Shown: positions 54,575 to 63,544 of the stretch, one piece after another
Layout of the letters: each line of letters starts with the position of its first letter
Numbering within the stretch: position 1 is the stretch's first letter
NCBI GenBank assembly: GCA_024235715.1
Contig: JACKLW010000009.1
Location: forward strand, 176,540 to 240,539
Length of the DNA: 64,000 bases
Direction: 5' to 3'
DNA from: Accumulibacter sp.
GTDB taxonomy: Bacteria > Pseudomonadota > Gammaproteobacteria > Burkholderiales > Rhodocyclaceae
Notes under the pieces: generated by a model
Database searches by the model: none
Seen by the model: the letters and a program-made list of their open reading frames with translations, nothing else
What the model was told of the DNA's origin: nothing
Position numbers and translations under genes: made by a program

Positions 54575-55786
54575 ATGCTGAAACTGCCTATCTATCTCGA
54601 TTATTCGGCGACCACGCCGGTCGATCCGCGCGTGGCCGAGAAGATGATTCCCTATCTGGTCGAGAAATTCGGCAACCCCGCCTCACGGTCACATGCCTTC
54701 GGCTGGGAAGCCGAGTCCGCCGTCGAAGAAGCGCGTGCCGAGGTCGCCAGACTGGTCAATGCCGATCCGAAAGAGATCGTCTGGACCTCCGGCGCCACCG
54801 AATCGAACAATCTGGCGCTCAAGGGCGCCGCGCAGTTCTACGCCGGCAAGGGCAAGCACCTGGTGACGGTCAAGACCGAACACAAGGCCGTGCTCGACAC
54901 CTGCCGGGAACTCGAACGCCTGGGTTTCGAGGTGACCTACCTCGACGTCCGGGACAACGGCCTGGTCGACCTCGAGGCCTTCAAGGCCGCCCTGCGCCCG
55001 GACACCATCCTGGTCTCGGTGATGATGGTCAACAACGAGATCGGCGTCATCCAGCCGATCGCCGAGATCGGCGAGATCTGCCGCGCCAGGGGGATCATCT
55101 TCCACGTCGATGCGGCGCAGGCCACCGGCAAGGTGGTCATCGACCTGGCGGCACTGAAGGTCGACCTGATGAGTTTTTCGGCGCACAAGACCTACGGCCC
55201 GAAGGGCATCGGCGCCCTCTACGTTCGCCGCAAGCCGCGCGTTCGCCTGACCGCGCAGATGCACGGGGGCGGGCACGAGCGCGGTTTCCGTTCGGGCACC
55301 CTGGCGACGCACCAGATCGTCGGCATGGGCGAGGCCTTTCGCCTCGCACGCCTGGAAATGGGCGCCGAGAACGAGCGCATCCGCATGCTTCGCGACCGAC
55401 TCTTCAAGGGGCTGTCGGACATCGAGGAGGTCTATGTCAATGGCGACATGGAGCAGCGCGTGCCGCACAACCTGAACATCAGTTTTGCCTACGTCGAAGG
55501 CGAATCGCTGCTGATGGCGGTCAAGGATCTGGCGGTGTCGTCGGGATCGGCCTGCACCTCGGCTTCGCTCGAACCTTCGTATGTCCTGCGCGCCCTCGGT
55601 CGCGAGGACGAACTGGCACACAGTTCGATCCGATTCACGCTCGGCCGCTTCACCAGCGAGGAAGAGGTCGACTACGCGGTCAAGCTGCTGCACGAGAAGA
55701 TCAGCCGGCTGCGCGAACTGTCGCCGCTGTGGGAAATGGTGCAGGAAGGCGTCGATTTGAGCACGGTCCAGTGGGCCGCGCATTAA
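54575..55786 (+). CDS. iscS: Cysteine desulfurase IscS
   Basis: This 403-residue housekeeping sulphur donor for Fe-S clusters and tRNA thiolation begins [27 protein letters not shown] holds the PLP Lys and [11 protein letters not shown] the mobile catalytic Cys. The C-terminus, [13 protein letters not shown], is the part that contacts IscU. It starts 99 bases after the NifS-like gene; a hairpin-free leader with GAGCAAGAG precedes it. Confidence 0.97.
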   Translation: MLKLPIYLDYSATTPVDPRVAEKMIPYLVEKFGNPASRSHAFGWEAESAVEEARAEVARLVNADPKEIVWTSGATESNNLALKGAAQFYAGKGKHLVTVKTEHKAVLDTCRELERLGFEVTYLDVRDNGLVDLEAFKAALRPDTILVSVMMVNNEIGVIQPIAEIGEICRARGIIFHVDAAQATGKVVIDLAALKVDLMSFSAHKTYGPKGIGALYVRRKPRVRLTAQMHGGGHERGFRSGTLATHQIVGMGEAFRLARLEMGAENERIRMLRDRLFKGLSDIEEVYVNGDMEQRVPHNLNISFAYVEGESLLMAVKDLAVSSGSACTSASLEPSYVLRALGREDELAHSSIRFTLGRFTSEEEVDYAVKLLHEKISRLRELSPLWEMVQEGVDLSTVQWAAH

Positions 55787-55809
55787 CCGGTTTTTGAAGG
55801 AGAAGCAAG

Positions 55810-56205
55810 ATGGCATACAGTGTGAAGGTCCTGGATCACTACGAGAATCCGCGCAACGTCGGTTCGTTCGGCAAGGAAGACGAGGGCGTCGCGACCGGCA
55901 TGGTCGGCGCGCCCGCCTGTGGCGACGTCATGAAACTGCAGATCAAGGTCGGCAAGGGCGGCGTCATCGAAGACGCCAAGTTCAAGACCTATGGCTGCGG
56001 TTCGGCGATCGCTTCCTCGTCGCTGGTCACCGAGTGGGTGAAGGGCAAGACCGTCGACCAGGCGCTGGACATCAAGAACACGCAGATCGCCGAGGAACTG
56101 GCGCTGCCGCCGGTCAAGATCCACTGTTCGATCCTCGCCGAGGACGCGATCAAGGCGGCGGTCGCCGACTACAAGAAGAAGCACGTCGATCAGGCGGCTG
56201 GCTGA
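55810..56205 (+). CDS. iscU: Iron-sulphur cluster scaffold IscU
   Basis: This is a 131-residue scaffold. Cluster ligands are Cys in [15 protein letters not shown] and I-H-C-S-I-L-A, with Asp next to the first. L-P-P-V-K near residue 100 is the HscA recognition motif. Start follows AAGGAG, 23 bases after iscS. Confidence 0.98.
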   Translation: MAYSVKVLDHYENPRNVGSFGKEDEGVATGMVGAPACGDVMKLQIKVGKGGVIEDAKFKTYGCGSAIASSSLVTEWVKGKTVDQALDIKNTQIAEELALPPVKIHCSILAEDAIKAAVADYKKKHVDQAAG

Positions 56206-56242
56206 GCCGGCGATCGCAAACGCAATTACGCAGGAGGTTGTG

Positions 56243-56566
56243 ATGGCAGTAACCCTGTCTGAACGGGCGGCGCGCCACGTCGCCAATTACATGGTCAAGC
56301 GCGGCAAGGGCATCGGCCTGCGCCTGGCGGTGCGCACCAGCGGCTGTTCGGGAATGGCCTACAAGCTCGAATTCGCGGACACCACGCAACCCGACGACGT
56401 CGAGTTCGAATCGCACGGCGTGCGCGTGCTGGTCGACCCCAAGAGCATGCCCTATCTCGACGGCACCGAACTCGACTATGCGCGCGAGGGACTGAACGAA
56501 GGCTTCAAGTTCAACAACCCGAACGTCAAGGACGCCTGCGGCTGCGGCGAAAGTTTCAACGTTTGA
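56243..56566 (+). CDS. iscA: Iron-sulphur assembly protein IscA
   Basis: This 107-residue A-type carrier has the three conserved cysteines in T-S-G-C-S-G-M and C-G-C-G-E-S-F-N. It may deliver iron or finished clusters. ATG 56243 is five bases after AGGAGG; the GTG just before it is less likely. Length is typical. Confidence 0.97.
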   Translation: MAVTLSERAARHVANYMVKRGKGIGLRLAVRTSGCSGMAYKLEFADTTQPDDVEFESHGVRVLVDPKSMPYLDGTELDYAREGLNEGFKFNNPNVKDACGCGESFNV

Positions 56567-56668
56567 CGCTGGAGGTTTGACTTCGCGGTGCGGCCGCCGG
56601 GCGGCGCCTTGGTGGAATCGCCGACGACCGTCGCCTGGCAGACCCGGCGCGCGCCCTTACTGAACAGC

Positions 56669-57199
56669 ATGGACTTCAATACCGACCATTTCACGCTCTT
56701 CGAACTGCCGGTCCGCTTCCGGCTCGACGCCGCGCTGCTCGACCGACGTTATCTCGAGATGCAGTCCAGGGTGCATCCGGATCGCTTCGCGAGTGCCGGC
56801 GAGAGCGAGCGTCGTCTCTCGCTGCAGTGGGCGACGCGGGTCAATGAAGCCTATCAGACGCTGAAGAAGCCGCTGTCCCGGGCGCGCTACCTGCTGCACC
56901 TTGCTGCCCAGGATGTCGGCAGCGAGAACAACGTCCTGATGCCGGCGGACTTTCTGGTCGAGCAGATGGAATGGCGCGAGGCGGTTGCCGAAGCGCGTGC
57001 GGCCGGCGAGCACCATGAACTCGAGCATCTGCATCATCGGCTGCAAGGCGATATCGATGAGCGCTACGGCGAACTGGCCGTTCTTCTCGACGATCGCCGC
57101 GATCTCGAACAGGCGGCGGATCGCGTACGGCGACTGATGTTCATCGAGAAACTGCTCGTCGAACTCGACGATGCGATGATCGCCTGCGAAGAACAGTAG
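56669..57199 (+). CDS. hscB: Co-chaperone HscB
   Basis: This 176-residue J-domain protein delivers IscU to HscA. The HPD motif lies in S-R-V-H-P-D-R-F, and the C-terminal helical domain contacts IscU. ATG 56669 gives M-D-F-N-T-D-H-F-T-L-F-E-L, as in relatives; an upstream in-frame start at 56588 adds 27 unlike residues. Confidence 0.95.
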   Translation: MDFNTDHFTLFELPVRFRLDAALLDRRYLEMQSRVHPDRFASAGESERRLSLQWATRVNEAYQTLKKPLSRARYLLHLAAQDVGSENNVLMPADFLVEQMEWREAVAEARAAGEHHELEHLHHRLQGDIDERYGELAVLLDDRRDLEQAADRVRRLMFIEKLLVELDDAMIACEEQ

Positions 57200-57274
57200 G
57201 TGGTCGTCTAGGCAGGGCCAGCAGAAGGCAGTCGTTCACCCAATCGCAACAGATACCAGGACCCCTATTCCTTC

Positions 57275-59176
57275 ATGGCGCTACTACAGATAGCGGAACC
57301 CGGCGAATCAGCCGCGCCGCACGAACATCGGCTGGCGGTCGGCATCGACCTCGGGACGACCAATTCGCTGGTGGCGACCGTGCGCAGCGGTCTGGCCGTG
57401 GTTCTCCGCGACGAACTCGGCCGCCCTCTGCTGCCCTCGGTGGTGCGTTACCTGCCCGATGGCAGCTGCCAGGTCGGCTACGAGGCGCAGGCGCGGCAGG
57501 CGCTCGATCCGCGCAACGCCATCGCTTCGGTCAAGCGCTTCATGGGGCGCGGCATTGCCGACATCGCCAATCACGAGTCGATGCCGTACGTGTTCCAGGA
57601 TGGTCCGGGGATGCTGCGCATGCATACCGTCGCCGGCCTGAAAAGCCCGGTCGAAGTGTCCGCGGACATCCTGCGCGTACTGCGCCTGCGTGCCGAGGCC
57701 GCGCTCGGCGGTGCCCTGGTCGGCGCCGTGATCACCGTGCCCGCATACTTCGACGAAGCACAGCGGCAGGCCACCAAGGATGCCGCGCAACTCGCCGGAC
57801 TGCCCGTTCTGCGCCTGCTCAACGAGCCGACCGCGGCGGCCATCGCCTATGGGCTGGACAATGCCGCCGAGGGCGTCTACGCGGTCTATGACCTCGGTGG
57901 CGGCACCTTCGACATTTCGATTCTCAGGCTGTCGCGGGGAATCTTCGAGGTCCTGGCGACCGGCGGCGACTCGGCGCTCGGTGGCGACGATTTCGATCAC
58001 CGCATCTTCTGCTGGATCATCGAAGCTGCCGATCTCAAGCCGCTCTCGGTCGAGGACGCGAGCATGCTGCTTGCACGCGCCCGGGAAGCCAAGGAGTATC
58101 TCACCGTTCACGGCGCGGCGCCGATCAGTGGCCGCCTGAGCAGCGGCGAGATCGTCGACCTCACGCTGACCACCGAGATTTTCGCCGAGATCAGCCAGAC
58201 CCTGGTCGCCAAGACCATGCAGCCGGTCAAGAAGGCACTGCGCGACGCCGGGCTGTCGGTCGGCGAAGTCAAGGGCGTGGTGATGGTCGGCGGCGCCACC
58301 CGCATGTCGCAGGTGCAGCGCGCGGTCGGCGAATTCTTCAGGCAGGACCCGCTGAACAACCTCGATCCGGACAAGGTCGTGGCCATCGGCGCGGCGACGC
58401 AGGCCAACCTGCTGGCCGGCAACCGTGCCGCCGGTGACGACTGGCTGCTGCTCGACGTGATTCCCCTCTCGCTCGGTCTGGAAACGATGGGCGGCCTGGT
58501 CGAGAAGATCATTCCGCGCAATTCGACGATTCCGACGGCGCGCGCGCAGGAGTTCACGACCTTCCGCGACGGCCAGACGGCGCTTGCCATTCACGTCGTC
58601 CAGGGCGAGCGCGAACTGGTCAGCGATTGCCGTTCGCTGGCCCGCTTCGAGCTGCGCGGAATTCCGCCGATGGTCGCGGGAGCGGCGCGCATTCGCGTTT
58701 CTTTCCAGGTCGACGCCGACGGTCTGCTGGCGGTCACCGCCCGCGAACAGACCTCGGGTGTCGAAGCGAGCATCGTCGTCAAGCCGTCGTACGGGCTTTC
58801 CGACGACGAGATTGCCGGCATGCTCAAGGACTCGATCACGCACGTCCGCGACGACGCGCAGCAGCGGGCGCTGAAGGAGTCGCAGGTCGACGCGCAGCGC
58901 TTGCTGGAAGCGGTGCGCGCGGCGCTCGCCGCCGACGCCGAGTTGCTTGCCGCCGACGAACTGGCGCGGGTGCACAACGCAATCGCCAGGCTCGAGGCGG
59001 CGGCGCTGGCCGACAATCGTCGCCAGATCATGCTGGCGATGGACGATCTCGAAGCCGACACCAAGGACTTCGCCGCCCGGCGCATGGACAAGTCGATCCG
59101 GCGGGCGTTTGCCGGCCGCAACATCAACGAGCTCGACAGCGACGCCGCGGCGACCACGACCGGAGAGCACGCATGA
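57275..59176 (+). CDS. hscA: Fe-S assembly chaperone HscA
   Basis: This 633-residue Hsp70 is specialised for IscU. ATP-binding motifs are [10 protein letters not shown], the phosphate loop [10 protein letters not shown] and the V-M-V-G-G-A-T-R-M region. The substrate domain follows, with a C-terminal helical lid. Length is normal for HscA, and it lacks the EEVD-like end of DnaK. It stimulates cluster release from IscU with HscB. Its stop overlaps the ferredoxin start (ATGA). Confidence 0.97.
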   Translation: MALLQIAEPGESAAPHEHRLAVGIDLGTTNSLVATVRSGLAVVLRDELGRPLLPSVVRYLPDGSCQVGYEAQARQALDPRNAIASVKRFMGRGIADIANHESMPYVFQDGPGMLRMHTVAGLKSPVEVSADILRVLRLRAEAALGGALVGAVITVPAYFDEAQRQATKDAAQLAGLPVLRLLNEPTAAAIAYGLDNAAEGVYAVYDLGGGTFDISILRLSRGIFEVLATGGDSALGGDDFDHRIFCWIIEAADLKPLSVEDASMLLARAREAKEYLTVHGAAPISGRLSSGEIVDLTLTTEIFAEISQTLVAKTMQPVKKALRDAGLSVGEVKGVVMVGGATRMSQVQRAVGEFFRQDPLNNLDPDKVVAIGAATQANLLAGNRAAGDDWLLLDVIPLSLGLETMGGLVEKIIPRNSTIPTARAQEFTTFRDGQTALAIHVVQGERELVSDCRSLARFELRGIPPMVAGAARIRVSFQVDADGLLAVTAREQTSGVEASIVVKPSYGLSDDEIAGMLKDSITHVRDDAQQRALKESQVDAQRLLEAVRAALAADAELLAADELARVHNAIARLEAAALADNRRQIMLAMDDLEADTKDFAARRMDKSIRRAFAGRNINELDSDAAATTTGEHA

Positions 59177-59514
59177 CCCAGATCATCGTTCTGCCGCATC
59201 TCGAGCTGTGCCCGGACGGCGCCGTCTTCGAGGCCAGGAAAGGCGAGTCGCTCTGCCAGAACCTGCTCGAGAATGGAGTCGCCATCGAACACGCTTGCGA
59301 AATGTCCTGCGCCTGCACCACCTGCCACGTCGTCGTTCGTGAAGGATTCGACGCCCTCGAGCCTTCCGACGAAGTCGAGGACGACCTGCTCGACAAGGCC
59401 TGGGGCCTGGAACCGCATTCGCGCCTCTCGTGCCAGCTGATCATCGGAGACACGCCGCTGACCGTCGACATCCCGCGCTACTCGATCAACATGACCAAGG
59501 AAGGCAAGCGATGA
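59173..59514 (+). CDS. fdx: Adrenodoxin-type [2Fe-2S] ferredoxin of the isc system
   Basis: This 113-residue ferredoxin has cluster ligands in [12 protein letters not shown] and a late Cys in R-L-S-C-Q-L. It supplies electrons for cluster assembly. It overlaps hscA at its start and iscX at its end (ATGA at both), indicating tight coupling. Confidence 0.97.
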   Translation: MTQIIVLPHLELCPDGAVFEARKGESLCQNLLENGVAIEHACEMSCACTTCHVVVREGFDALEPSDEVEDDLLDKAWGLEPHSRLSCQLIIGDTPLTVDIPRYSINMTKEGKR

Positions 59515-59705
59515 AGTGGACCGATATCAACGAGCTGGCCGTCGAGCTCGTCGAAGCCCACCCGGAGGTCGACCCGCTGAAGATCAACTTCGTTGACCTG
59601 ATGAACTGGGTCGTCGCCCTGCCGGGCTTCGAAGACGATAGCCGTCACTGCGGCGAAAAGATCCTCGAGGCCATCCAGCAGGCCTGGATCGACGAGCTGG
59701 CATGA
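59511..59705 (+). CDS. iscX: Isc accessory protein IscX
   Basis: This 64-residue acidic protein ([13 protein letters not shown] to final D-E-L-A) binds IscS and may regulate or donate iron. F-E-D-D matches the IscX acidic patch. It overlaps fdx before and the DUF2237 gene after, by ATGA each. Confidence 0.96.
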   Translation: MKWTDINELAVELVEAHPEVDPLKINFVDLMNWVVALPGFEDDSRHCGEKILEAIQQAWIDELA

Positions 59706-60091
59706 AGCCCGACGACAGCGGCGGCCAGCAGCGCAACGTCCTCGGCGGCCTGCTCGGTTCGTGCAGCGAAAAGCCGATGACCGGTTTCTTTCGTGACGGC
59801 TGCTGCAACACCAGCGACGAGGATGTCGGCAGTCACACCGTCTGCGTGGTCGCTACCGCCGGTTTTCTCGCCTTCTCCAAGGCCAGCGGCAACGACCTGT
59901 CCACGCCGCGCCCGGAGTTCGGTTTCGCCGGCCTGCAGCCCGGCGATCGCTGGTGCCTCTGCGCCGCCCGCTGGCGGCAGGCGCTGCTCGCCGGCCATGC
60001 GCCACAGGTCGTTCTCAATGCCACCAACGAAGCCGCGCTGCTGATCGTCGGCCTCGACGATCTCAAGCGGCACGCCATCGACCTCAACTGA
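59702..60091 (+). CDS. DUF2237 family protein
   Basis: This 129-residue protein begins N-V-L-G-G-L-L-G-S-C-S, then M-T-G-F-F-R-D-G-C-C-N-T and D-V-G-S-H-T-V-C, with several Cys. The middle H-T-V-C-V-V-A-T and final A-P-Q-V-V-L-N-A-T-N are typical of DUF2237. Function unknown. Its ATG overlaps the iscX stop, so it is made as part of the isc transcript; a link with Fe-S or thiol chemistry is inference. Confidence 0.88.
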   Translation: MKPDDSGGQQRNVLGGLLGSCSEKPMTGFFRDGCCNTSDEDVGSHTVCVVATAGFLAFSKASGNDLSTPRPEFGFAGLQPGDRWCLCAARWRQALLAGHAPQVVLNATNEAALLIVGLDDLKRHAIDLN

Positions 60092-60109
60092 GACGCCGGG
60101 CCGACGCCG

Positions 60110-61573
60110 ATGATGCGCCGTCTGAGCGTGGCAATGGCGTCCGGCCTGCTGGTCGGCTGCGCCAGTCTCGATCCCTGGAGCCAGCCACCGGCGGCGCAGC
60201 GTCTGCAGCGCGACGACACGGTGGGCGATTGCGTTCGCCGCTTCCAGGCGAGCGATATCCTGATCGATGCGGCCGGCACACGCGACGTGCAGGCGGTACG
60301 CGTTCCAGGCTTTCCCTACCTGCGCGTCGACCGGACCCTGGCCAGCCTGGCTGACGAGGTCGATGGCCAGCCGCAGCGCGCCGCCGAATGGAGCGCAGCG
60401 CTGGCGGCGCAGGACGAAGCGGGCCGCCGTGTCGAATTGCACAACGCCGGTCGCGACGCCGCCGCTGCGGCGGCGTCGATGGCTGATTGCCGGCGTCTGC
60501 TGGCCCTGGCCGACCAGCAGCAGCTGCCTGCGCTGCAGGAAGCCGCGCAGGTTCCCGACGACTATTCGAACACCCGGCGCGTGCTTGGCCTCTATCCGCT
60601 GACCCGCTATGCCTTTGCCGCGGGAATCAGCGCCTGGCAGCGTGACACCCGCGCCGAGTTCGCCGCAGCGCTTGCTGGTGGCCCGCACGGCGCGCCGCGC
60701 ACACGCTATCTCGCTGCCGAGCAGCTGGACGAACTGCCGGACTTGCGGCAGGCTGCCGCCCTTGGCCTGCCGCCGATTTCTCGGGAACGACTGGCGGCGT
60801 TGATCATTCGCCATGCGCCACGCCTCGAAATCGGAACCCTGGATGACAACGATCGCCCCGGTGCGCTCGTCTGGCAGCACGATTCCGGTGACAGCCTGCA
60901 GCTTGGCGTCGATGTCGACCAGGCAGTGCTTTACGTGCGTAGCGCGCATGGCCGCCTCGGCGGGCGTTGGCTGCTGCAACTGGTGTACAGCGTCTGGTTT
61001 CCGGCACGTCCGCCGGCACATGCCTACGATGTCCTGGCCGGGCGGCTCGACGGCCTGCTGTGGCGCGTCACTCTTGACGAAGACGGTGCGCCGCTGGTGT
61101 ACGACAGCATCCATCCCTGTGGCTGCTACCACCTGTTCATCCCGACCGGACGGGTACGCGCGCGGCCCCAGCCAGAGAGCATCGACGAAGGTCTGTTCGC
61201 GCCGCAGAGCGTGCGTGCACCGGCCGTCGACGAACGCGTCGTGCTGCATCTGGCGACGGGTACGCACTACCTGCACGGGGTCTCCGTCGAGCCGTTCAGG
61301 CGACGCGTTGGCGAAGGCGGCATCCTCATGGCGCTGCGCGACGACGACCAGTTGCGCAGGCTGCCGCTGCCCGGCGGCGGCAGCCGCAGCGCCTTTGGCA
61401 CCGATGGCCTGGTCGCCGGGAGCGAGCGCCTCGAACGCTTCTACTTCTGGCCGACGGGTATCGCCAGCGCAGGCCAGATGCGACAATGGGGCCGCCACGC
61501 GACGGCCTTCGTCGGGCGACGTCATTTTGACGATCCGACACTTCTCGACCGCTATTTCGAGCGCCAGCCTTGA
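60110..61573 (+). CDS. Predicted lipoprotein of unknown function
   Basis: This 487-residue protein begins M-M-R-R-L-S-V-A-M and has lipobox L-L-V-G-C at residues 13-17, so it should be lipid-anchored. The body includes V-W-F-P-A-R-P-P, D-S-I-H-P-C-G-C-Y-H-L-F-I-P and F-Y-F-W-P-T-G-I-A-S-A-G. No family comes to mind. It begins 19 bases after the DUF2237 gene and may share its transcript. Codon use matches its neighbours, so it is not obviously foreign. Confidence 0.7.
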   Translation: MMRRLSVAMASGLLVGCASLDPWSQPPAAQRLQRDDTVGDCVRRFQASDILIDAAGTRDVQAVRVPGFPYLRVDRTLASLADEVDGQPQRAAEWSAALAAQDEAGRRVELHNAGRDAAAAAASMADCRRLLALADQQQLPALQEAAQVPDDYSNTRRVLGLYPLTRYAFAAGISAWQRDTRAEFAAALAGGPHGAPRTRYLAAEQLDELPDLRQAAALGLPPISRERLAALIIRHAPRLEIGTLDDNDRPGALVWQHDSGDSLQLGVDVDQAVLYVRSAHGRLGGRWLLQLVYSVWFPARPPAHAYDVLAGRLDGLLWRVTLDEDGAPLVYDSIHPCGCYHLFIPTGRVRARPQPESIDEGLFAPQSVRAPAVDERVVLHLATGTHYLHGVSVEPFRRRVGEGGILMALRDDDQLRRLPLPGGGSRSAFGTDGLVAGSERLERFYFWPTGIASAGQMRQWGRHATAFVGRRHFDDPTLLDRYFERQP

Positions 61574-61607
61574 CCACCCTCCAGACCGCCATCAGCCGCG
61601 CCCAGCC

Positions 61608-62417
61608 ATGAAGCTGCGGGTCGCCACCTACAACATCCACAAAGGCGTCACCGGCATCCGCGGGCGGCCGCGCATCCACGACGTGCGGCAGGCGCTGCAG
61701 GCGATCGATGCCGACATCGTCTTCCTCCAGGAAGTCCAGGACCGCAACGAGCGACTCGTGCACCACCCCGACCAGCCGCTGGGGACGCAGCTCGAGTTCC
61801 TGTCGTTCGGCGCCTACGCGCATCGCGCCTACGGCATGAATGCCGTCTATCCGCACGGCCATCACGGCAACGCCATCCTCTCGCGCCACCGCATCATGGA
61901 CTTCACCAATCATGACATCTCGGACCACGTGCTCGAGAAGCGCGGCCTGCTGCATGCCGTGATGCGTCTCGGCCGTGGCCGGGGGACCGAGGTGCACCTG
62001 ATCTGTCTGCACCTCGGCCTGATCAAGCGCAGCCGCATCCGCCAGGCGACCTTTCTGGCCGACCTGGTGCAGCGCGAAGTGCCGGCCGACGCGCCGCTGA
62101 TCATCGCCGGCGACTTCAACGACTGGCAGCAGCGCGTCGATGGCCTGCTGCGCACCCGCCTCGGCGTCGAGGAGGTCGCCGTCGCCGCCAGGTCCGCATC
62201 GCGTGCCAAGACGATGCTCAACTGGCTGCTCACCTGGCGCAGCGGCAAGCATGCGGGCGCCGGCGTCTCGCGCACCTTCCCCAGCTTCGCCCCCTGGCTG
62301 ACGCTCGACCGCATCTACGTGCGCGGCTTCGAGGTGCTCGACATGCACGTGCCGAACGGGCTCGCCTGGGCGCGTTGCTCGGATCATGCGCCGCTGATCG
62401 CGGAGCTGGAATTGTGA
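61608..62417 (+). CDS. Endonuclease/exonuclease/phosphatase family hydrolase
   Basis: This is a 269-residue EEP-fold protein. The N-terminal V-A-T-Y-N-I-H-K-G-V, the metal Glu in F-L-Q-E-V-Q-D, G-D-F-N-D-W and the final C-S-D-H-A-P-L all fit DNase I-like metal-dependent phosphodiesterases or phosphatases. Substrate unknown. ATG 61608 lies 34 bases after the lipoprotein gene. Its stop TGA overlaps the GTG of the FGE-fold gene. Confidence 0.88.
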   Translation: MKLRVATYNIHKGVTGIRGRPRIHDVRQALQAIDADIVFLQEVQDRNERLVHHPDQPLGTQLEFLSFGAYAHRAYGMNAVYPHGHHGNAILSRHRIMDFTNHDISDHVLEKRGLLHAVMRLGRGRGTEVHLICLHLGLIKRSRIRQATFLADLVQREVPADAPLIIAGDFNDWQQRVDGLLRTRLGVEEVAVAARSASRAKTMLNWLLTWRSGKHAGAGVSRTFPSFAPWLTLDRIYVRGFEVLDMHVPNGLAWARCSDHAPLIAELEL

Positions 62418-63196
62418 GGAGTGCAGCTACGCTTGGGTCTGGGATTGGCGGTACGCAGGCGGACGGACCGGCTGCGCACGCACAGCGGACAATTCTCTTG
62501 CCCGCACTCGACTGGGTCGAGATCCCCGGTGGCGATTTCATCTATCAGGAGGGGAAGAAGCGCAATCTGCCGACCTTCCACATGGCGCGCTATCCGGTCA
62601 CCAATGTGCAGTACCAGACGTTCATCAAGGCCGGCGGATATCGGGATGAGAGCTGGTGGGAGAATCTTGTGCGGCCTGAGACGCAAGTACCACGATGGCC
62701 GCAGGGCAATCGACCGCGGACGAATGTCAACTGGTACGAAGCAGTGGCTTTCAGCCGCTGGCTCAGCGCGCAGCTCGGCTACGAAGTCCGGTTGCCAACC
62801 GAGGAAGAATGGGAGCGGGCAGCTCGCGGGCGGGTTGGTCGCCAGTATCCCTGGGGCGACCGATACGAATCGGGCTCCGCCAACATTGATGAAAAGGCAG
62901 CCTACAGCGGGCAGTGCTATCTAAAGCAGACGATCGCGGTCGGCGTGTATCCACACGGGGCGTCGGCTGAAGGGGTACTCGATCTGGTTGGCCACGTCTG
63001 GGAATGGTGCCTCAACAAGTATGAGCAACCGGAGCGCATCGTGGCTGACGGCACTGAGGCCAATCGCGTGTTGCGTGGCGCCTCGTGGCACAGCGACTCA
63101 AGCCTTGCGCGCGGCTCCACTCGCGACCGGTGTCCGCCTGGCGGCAGGTCCGTCAACTTTGGGTTTCGGCTGGTTTCGTCCGCCCCCATTGCTTGA
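62414..63196 (+). CDS. FGE/SUMF1-fold (C-type lectin-like) protein, candidate DGR target
   Basis: This 260-residue protein has a formylglycine-generating-enzyme-type fold: L-D-W-V-E-I-P-G-G-D-F, Y-P-V-T-N-V-Q-Y, L-P-T-E-E-E-W-E-R-A-A-R-G, Y-P-W-G-D-R-Y, D-L-V-G-H-V-W-E-W-C, V-L-R-G-A-S-W and G-F-R-L-V-S-S-A. The Cys of catalytic FGE after the R-G-G-S-W motif is absent, so it is probably a binding module. The first 35 residues look like a chance leader; GTG 62414 overlaps the previous stop. The segment between W and G-F-R-L-V differs almost completely from its inverted paralogue at 63545, while the flanks match. Confidence 0.8.
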   Translation: MRSAATLGSGIGGTQADGPAAHAQRTILLPALDWVEIPGGDFIYQEGKKRNLPTFHMARYPVTNVQYQTFIKAGGYRDESWWENLVRPETQVPRWPQGNRPRTNVNWYEAVAFSRWLSAQLGYEVRLPTEEEWERAARGRVGRQYPWGDRYESGSANIDEKAAYSGQCYLKQTIAVGVYPHGASAEGVLDLVGHVWEWCLNKYEQPERIVADGTEANRVLRGASWHSDSSLARGSTRDRCPPGGRSVNFGFRLVSSAPIA

Positions 63197-63239
63197 CAGC
63201 TGTTCACTGCCGACCGCCGCGTAGCAGTAGTCGGGAATC

Positions 63240-63518
63240 TCAGAACACGAAGGGCCCAAGGTAGTGTTCGCGCAATCGCGCCACGTCTGCAAAACGGACG
63301 TGGTCGATCCAGCCGCGCAGGTTGGCGTCAAACCCGCCAAAACTGATCAAGCCCAGTCGGCGGTCCGCCTGAATCACCCTGCGGCTCTTGACGCGGCGAT
63401 GCGTCGGAAAGACGACGAAGCCCAGCCACGGGATGCCGTGGGTCACGGGGACTATCTGCACACAGCCCTCGTTGAGGCGCTGGCGAAATTGCGCCTGCCG
63501 CTCCTGGATGCCGGCCTT
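63240..63518 (-). pseudogene. C-terminal remnant of a reverse transcriptase (DGR-type)
   Basis: The open tail reads Q-F-R-Q-R-L-N-E-G-C, then P-V-T-H-G-I-P-W-L-G-F-V-V-F-P-T-H-R-R-V and L-R-G-W-I-D-H-V-R-F-A-D-V-A-R-L-R-E-H to a TGA at 63240. This pattern, with a G-I-x-W/F-L-G-F-x-V-F-P-x-H-R segment followed by a G-W-I-x-H-V-R-x-A-D helix, is the C-terminal end of reverse transcriptases, notably those of diversity-generating retroelements. The catalytic palm is absent: the frame is closed by TGA at 63519-63521 and the FGE-fold gene begins at 63545. It lies between two FGE-fold genes. Confidence 0.7.
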
Positions 63519-63544
63519 TCAGGAAGAACTTGGTTTGCCCAATG

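Noticed and set aside
63197-63239. A template repeat for the suspected retroelement between the first FGE-fold gene and the RT tail.
   Set aside because: The 43 bases show no similarity to either variable block and are not adenine-rich.
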